A stretch of 64,000 nucleotides of DNA, taken from Actinoalloteichus hymeniacidonis (lineage in GTDB: Bacteria > Actinomycetota > Actinomycetes > Mycobacteriales > Pseudonocardiaceae). Where the stretch lies: NCBI RefSeq assembly GCF_014203365.1, contig NZ_JACHIS010000001.1:62001-126000 (forward strand). The letters run 5' to 3'. This document shows, in pieces, positions 60,267-64,000 of this stretch. A model generated the notes under the pieces. It searched no databases and was not told where the DNA came from. It saw only the letters and a list, made by a program, of their open reading frames with translations. Made by a program: the position numbers and the translations under genes. How positions within the stretch are numbered: position 1 is the stretch's first letter; each line of letters begins with the position of its first letter.

Positions 60267-62084
60267 TCAGCCGAGGCGCTGCCGCAGCGCGGCCAGCTCG
60301 TCCTGCATCGTGCTGGGCAGCGCCGCTCCGATGGTGTCGAACCACTCCTCGATGAGCGGCAGTTCGGCGCGCCACTCGTCGACGTCGATCGCCAGCGCGT
60401 CCGCCACGTCCTCGTAGCGGACATCGAGCCCCGTCAGGTCCAACTCCTCCACGGTGGGGACCCGGCCGATCGCGGTCTCCACGGCCGAGGCCCGGCCTTC
60501 GAGCCGTTCGACGATCCACTTGAGCACCCGCGAGTTCTCGCCGAATCCGGGCCACAGGAAGCGGCCGTCGTCGCCCCGGCGGAACCAGTTCACGTAGAAG
60601 ATCGACGGGAGCTTCGCCGCGTCGGCCTGCTTGCCGACCTCGCCCCAGTGCCGGAGGTAGTCGCCCGCGTTGTAACCGATGAACGGCAGCATCGCCATCG
60701 GGTCGCGACGAACCTGGCCGACGGTTCCGGCGGCGGCGGCCGTCTTCTCGCTGGACAGCGTGGCGCCGAGGAAGACACCGTGCTGCCAGTCCCTGGCCTC
60801 GGCGACCAACGGGATCGTGGTGGCCCGCCTACCGCCGAAGAGGATCGCCGAGATCGGCACGCCCTGCGGGTCGTCCCACTCCTGGGCGAGCACCGGGCAC
60901 TGGTTCATCGGCGTGCAGTAGCGGGAGTTCGGATGCGCCGCAGGACCGGCCGAGGAATCCGACGGCGAGATCTGCTCGCCCTTCCAGGAGGTCAGGATCT
61001 CCGGAGTGCCCTCCATCCCCTCCCACCAGACATCGCCGTCGGGGGTGCGGGCGACGTTGGTGTAGATGGAGTTCCCACCCTCCAGGGTGCGCATCGCGTT
61101 CGGATTGGTCTTCCAATTCGTGCCGGGTGCGACACCGAAGAAGCCGTTCTCCGGATTCACCGCGTACAAGCGGCCGTCGTCACCGAAACGCATCCAGGCG
61201 ATGTCATCGCCCAGCGTCTCCACCCGCCAGCCGGGGATCGTGGGCTCCAGCATCGCCAGGTTGGTCTTGCCGCAGGCGGACGGGAAGGCGGCCGCGATGT
61301 AGTGCACCTCGTCGGTCGGCGAGGTGAGTTTGAGGATCAGCATGTGCTCCGCGAGCCAGCCCTCCTCCCTGGCCAGCACCGATGCGATTCGCAGCGAGTA
61401 GCACTTCTTGCCGAGCAGCGCGTTGCCGCCGTAGCCCGAACCGAAGCTCCAGATGGTCTTGGTCTCCGGGAAGTGGGTGATGTACTTGGTCTCGCTGCAC
61501 GGCCACGACACGTCCGCCTCGCCTGCTTCGAGCGGCTTTCCGACCGAATGAAGGCAGGGCACGAAATCGGCGTCCGAACCCATTCGGTCGAGTACATCGC
61601 GACCGGCGCGAGTCATAATGTGCATCGAGACGACGACGTATTCGGAGTCGGTGATCTCGACGCCGAACATCGGCTTTTCGGCGTCCAGCGGACCCATGCA
61701 GAATGGAATGACATACATTGTCCGGCCGCGCATCGAGCCCCGGTACAAATCGGTCATCAACGCCGTCATCTCGCCCGGGTCCATCCAGTTGTTGGTGGGA
61801 CCCGCATCCGAGGCGTCCTTCGAGCAGATGAAGGTCCGCTCCTCGACCCTGGCGACATCGTCGGGATCCGATGCACACCAGAAGGAGTTCGGTCGCTTCT
61901 CCAGCGGGACGAAGGTGCCCGCGTCGACGAGCTTCGTGGTCAGCCGGTTCCATTCGTCCTGTGTGCCGTCACACCACACCACCGCGTCGGGCGTGGTCAG
62001 TTCTGCCACCTCCTGTACCCAGGCGAGCAGTCCGGGGTGTGTCGTCGGCGCGTGATCGAGGCCAGGGATCGCCAGTGCGGTCAT
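60267..62084 (-). CDS. pckG: Phosphoenolpyruvate carboxykinase (GTP)
   Basis: A 605-residue enzyme that converts oxaloacetate and GTP to phosphoenolpyruvate, the entry to gluconeogenesis. The kinase P-loop is [12 protein letters not shown] near residues 268-280, the active-site region is YVIPFCMGP, and [14 protein letters not shown] and [14 protein letters not shown] are conserved. Length fits the GTP-dependent monomer. AGGAGACG precedes ATG 62084. It stands alone, with 320 bases upstream. Confidence 0.97.
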   Translation of the reverse strand: MTALAIPGLDHAPTTHPGLLAWVQEVAELTTPDAVVWCDGTQDEWNRLTTKLVDAGTFVPLEKRPNSFWCASDPDDVARVEERTFICSKDASDAGPTNNWMDPGEMTALMTDLYRGSMRGRTMYVIPFCMGPLDAEKPMFGVEITDSEYVVVSMHIMTRAGRDVLDRMGSDADFVPCLHSVGKPLEAGEADVSWPCSETKYITHFPETKTIWSFGSGYGGNALLGKKCYSLRIASVLAREEGWLAEHMLILKLTSPTDEVHYIAAAFPSACGKTNLAMLEPTIPGWRVETLGDDIAWMRFGDDGRLYAVNPENGFFGVAPGTNWKTNPNAMRTLEGGNSIYTNVARTPDGDVWWEGMEGTPEILTSWKGEQISPSDSSAGPAAHPNSRYCTPMNQCPVLAQEWDDPQGVPISAILFGGRRATTIPLVAEARDWQHGVFLGATLSSEKTAAAAGTVGQVRRDPMAMLPFIGYNAGDYLRHWGEVGKQADAAKLPSIFYVNWFRRGDDGRFLWPGFGENSRVLKWIVERLEGRASAVETAIGRVPTVEELDLTGLDVRYEDVADALAIDVDEWRAELPLIEEWFDTIGAALPSTMQDELAALRQRLG

Positions 62085-62350
62085 CGTCTACGTCTCCTGA
62101 CTGGGCGGCGGCCCGTTTTCTGGCGGTACGCCTCATGTCTCAAACGGCCGAACGTCGCCATTCGGTGGAATGACGACGATCGCCCGGCTGATCGACGGGC
62201 GTAGCGGGAAAAGGATGTCGTCGAGGCTAGCGGCCTTGACCAAGACAGATCGCCAGGAAAGTTGTCGCATCCCTCACACGACCGATAAGGGTATCGATTC
62301 AGCACTCCACTGGGTGCGGCACGAAAGAATTCAAAGGACAGGAATGTAAA
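62085..62350. other. Upstream region of pckG
   Basis: About 265 bases that should carry the pckG promoter on the - strand. It is more AT-rich than average around 62200-62350. I see no clear operator palindrome, riboswitch or small gene. Confidence 0.3.
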
Positions 62351-62381
62351 GACCCCGTATCCCAATCGGGGATACGGGGTC
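62351..62381 (-). terminator. Terminator hairpin after the DxDGDG-repeat gene
   Basis: GACCCCGTATCCC (62351-62363) and GGGATACGGGGTC (62369-62381) form a perfect 13-bp stem with a 5-base loop. On the - strand it is followed by TTTACATTCC, and it lies 24 bases past the stop of the gene at 62406. Confidence 0.75.
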
Positions 62382-62405
62382 GGTGATGTCGGATCGTCTC
62401 GGTCG

Positions 62406-63266
62406 TCAGCCCCACTGCGCCTGGGCGTCGGACGAACCCGCCGATGCGGTCGCGGGGAAGGCCGCGGAGATGTCATAGGAGACCGGGCTCGCGGTGGCCT
62501 CGTCACCCCAGTCCTCGTCTGCCCAGGCGGCGTCGTCGGACGCGGCCGCCGAGGAGATGGGGCCGCCGCTCAGATCGTTGCTCGTGTCGGAGCCGTAGCC
62601 TGCGTCGGGGACGAAGTTGCCCTCGTCGTCCAGCCTGCCGGATTCGGTGACGATCCATTCCCCGTCGCCCGCGTGCTCGGAGACGACCACGGAGTCGTCG
62701 GTGCGGAACTCGGCGACCATGTCGGCCTCGCCGTCGCCGTTGACATCGCTGACGATCAGGATGCTGCCGTTGTCGGCGGCGACGACTGCGGTGTCGGGCA
62801 CTCCGTCGCCGTCGATGTCCTCGGTGGCCGGGCCCGTCTCCATGGTGCCCGACGGGGTCTCGATGATCAGCGGGGTGCCGCCGCTGTCGAGGTCGGCGTC
62901 GCTGCCGGGCGTCCCGTAGTCGGCGTCGTCGTAGTTGTCGCCGATGCTGTCGCTACCCGGTCCGCCCGCGATGTCCTGCGGGTCGGTGTAGGTCCACTCG
63001 CCGGTCGCCTCGTCGTAGCCCGCCGCCGAGGTGACATCGCCACTCTCATCGAGTTGTACGAGCAGGTCGGCATCGCCGTCGCCATCGATATCGCTGTAGA
63101 CCGCGTGACCATCGGCGGTCTCCATGACGATCGACTCGTTGATGCCGTCGCCGTCGATGTCGTAGTTGGCCTCGGCGGAGTACTCCTCGCCGTCCACGGT
63201 GACCTTGAGGTCGGTGTCGGTCGAGGCGGTCGTGTCGGCCGAGCCGTCCGCATCCTCGATGTACAT
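62406..63266 (-). CDS. Acidic protein with repeated DxDGDG calcium-type loops (DUF6802-like)
   Basis: A 286-residue, very acidic protein. Loops of EF-hand/dockerin type recur: YDIDGDGINESI, SDIDGDGDADLL, EDIDGDGVPDTA and SDVNGDGEADMV. Each is followed by a short beta-like strand (VVAADNGSILIV), giving a repeat of about 30-40 residues. There is no signal peptide. The last 60 residues are Ala/Ser/Asp-rich. Start ATG 63266 has GGTGG about 6 bases upstream; ATG 63281 adds five residues. The composition suits calcium binding or an extracellular-type repeat protein kept inside the cell, but the function is unknown. Confidence 0.75.
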   Translation of the reverse strand: MYIEDADGSADTTASTDTDLKVTVDGEEYSAEANYDIDGDGINESIVMETADGHAVYSDIDGDGDADLLVQLDESGDVTSAAGYDEATGEWTYTDPQDIAGGPGSDSIGDNYDDADYGTPGSDADLDSGGTPLIIETPSGTMETGPATEDIDGDGVPDTAVVAADNGSILIVSDVNGDGEADMVAEFRTDDSVVVSEHAGDGEWIVTESGRLDDEGNFVPDAGYGSDTSNDLSGGPISSAAASDDAAWADEDWGDEATASPVSYDISAAFPATASAGSSDAQAQWG

Positions 63267-63510
63267 TGCGTTCCACCCCATCCTGATTCGTCGAACCCGC
63301 TCGGGTCTCGCGTGCGCCTGACTTCGACCAGCTGATCCGAGGGTCATCCGATTCGACGTCGCCGGTTGGACTCGCCACCGCGTCGGATGGTTCCCCTGCC
63401 GTCACTGTTTCCGGTCCGGCGATGCATCTCGGGCGACGGTCCGTGGCGCCGAGGGTAGGCAGGGCAGGCGGGCCGGGTCCAGAGTCGGCGCTCGATCGAT
63501 GTCGGCACGG

Positions 63511-64000
63511 TCAGTCGGCGTTGCGCAGCGAGCCCAGTAGTCGGTCCAGTGCCGCGATGACCGCCGCGAGGTCCCGGGCCTGATCGGTCGAGCCCGCCAA
63601 CCACAGCGCTGCCTCGTTCATCGCACCGGAGAGCAGTCTGGTCAGCGGCTCCACCGGCTGATCGGCGATGACCCGGTCGGACATGAGCGTGCGAAGTGCC
63701 TCGGTGAGATGCGCTGCCGAGGCCTGCTCGTCGAGTTCGCGCCAGCGATGCCAGCCGAGCACCGACGGCCCGTCCACCAGCATGATCCGTTGTCGGTGAG
63801 CGGCGGCGCTGGCCGTCAGGAAGGCCCGACAGCCCGCGACGAACTGCTCCCAGGGTGTCGGCGCCGCATCGGCGGCTGCGGCGACCTCGATCGCCACCTC
63901 CTGTTGGACGGACTCCACGACGGCGTGGAACAGCCCGGCCTTGCTGCCGAAGTGGTGGTAGAGGGCGCCTTTGGTGAGGTCGGCGGCTGCGGCGATCTCG
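63511..64000 (-). CDS. TetR-family regulator, 5' part outside the window
   Basis: The visible part runs off the right edge. At the edge, reading in, the frame shows EIAAAADLTKGALYHHFGSK, the recognition helix of a TetR HTH, then AGLFHAVVESVQQEV and an all-helical C-terminal ligand domain (PWEQFVAGCRAFLTASAAAH; LTRLLSGAMNEAALWLAGST). The C-terminal part fits the TetR_C group with a DGPSVLGWHRWRELD segment. The N-terminus and start are missing. Targets are unknown. Confidence 0.85.
   Translation of the reverse strand, partial: EIAAAADLTKGALYHHFGSKAGLFHAVVESVQQEVAIEVAAAADAAPTPWEQFVAGCRAFLTASAAAHRQRIMLVDGPSVLGWHRWRELDEQASAAHLTEALRTLMSDRVIADQPVEPLTRLLSGAMNEAALWLAGSTDQARDLAAVIAALDRLLGSLRNAD

Noticed and set aside
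60087-62204. A 705-codon open frame on the + strand opposite pckG
   Set aside because: The - strand encodes a full-length GTP-dependent PEPCK with P-loop; the + frame has no recognisable motif and starts in a hairpin.
1-64000. tRNA, rRNA, CRISPR arrays and insertion sequences
   Set aside because: Looked for T-arm signatures, spaced direct repeats and transposase motifs on both strands and found none that held up.

Overview
The window comes from a high-GC actinobacterial chromosome. Third codon positions are strongly G/C, GTG and TTG starts are common, and many promoters are TANNNT boxes placed 6-7 bases before the start codon (leaderless mRNA). The order ino1 - padR - DUF5318 gene - large PBP - GT87 gene - rpsF - ssb - rpsR - rplI - dnaB resembles the origin-proximal region of mycobacteria. 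Protein style suggests a Pseudonocardiaceae-type actinomycete; the genus is not proven by the sequence. No rRNA, tRNA, CRISPR, insertion sequence or prophage was seen. The window reads as ordinary core chromosome with lineage-specific genes in it.

Layout. 1-0.9 kb: 3' end of ptsI. 0.9-4.8 kb: DUF1707 protein, a MacS-type two-component system, and a membrane diguanylate cyclase. 4.8-8.3 kb: AI-2E family permease and a 738-residue repeat protein with membrane C-terminus. 8.6-12 kb: two unrecognised exported proteins. 12-14.5 kb: PAS-GGDEF protein with a GSDEF site, and a fatty acid desaturase. 14.6-16 kb: a short threonyl-tRNA synthetase preceded by what looks like a threonine attenuator with a leaderless leader peptide. 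16-20.7 kb: MerR regulator, hydrolase, a divergent XRE regulator/methionine aminopeptidase pair sharing an inverted-repeat operator, a SUKH protein and a TetR regulator. 20.8-24.5 kb: dnaB, rplI, rpsR, ssb, rpsF, with a cluster of DnaA-box-like sites before dnaB and an S6:S18-type autoregulatory RNA before rpsF. 24.7-36.2 kb: endonuclease IV, two GT87-like membrane mannosyltransferase-type proteins, a DUF397-like protein, a large class A PBP, DUF5318, PadR, ino1 and a YkvA protein. 36.4-42.4 kb: PhoX phosphatase behind a PHO-box-like repeat, SDR, WYL regulator, NmrA protein, a 50-residue protein and a SIMPL protein. 42.4-46.1 kb: a 2-oxo acid dehydrogenase operon (E1 alpha, E1 beta, E2). 46.4-58.4 kb: transport and peptidase genes: M20 peptidase, polar amino acid ABC transporter with two paralogous binding proteins, M20 amidohydrolase with AbgT transporter, SDR, a 53-residue membrane protein and a monocarboxylate-type symporter with a DUF3311 partner. 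58.8-64 kb: septum-formation-type lipoprotein, a small membrane protein, GTP-dependent PEPCK, a protein with repeated DxDGDG loops, and the end of a TetR regulator that runs off the window.

The features most worth following are RNA- and DNA-level controls: the threonine attenuator, the rpsF leader element, the DnaA-box cluster, the XRE/MetAP operator and the PhoX PHO box. Three small genes of 50-58 codons are also reported. All functional statements come from reading motifs by eye; no database search was run.
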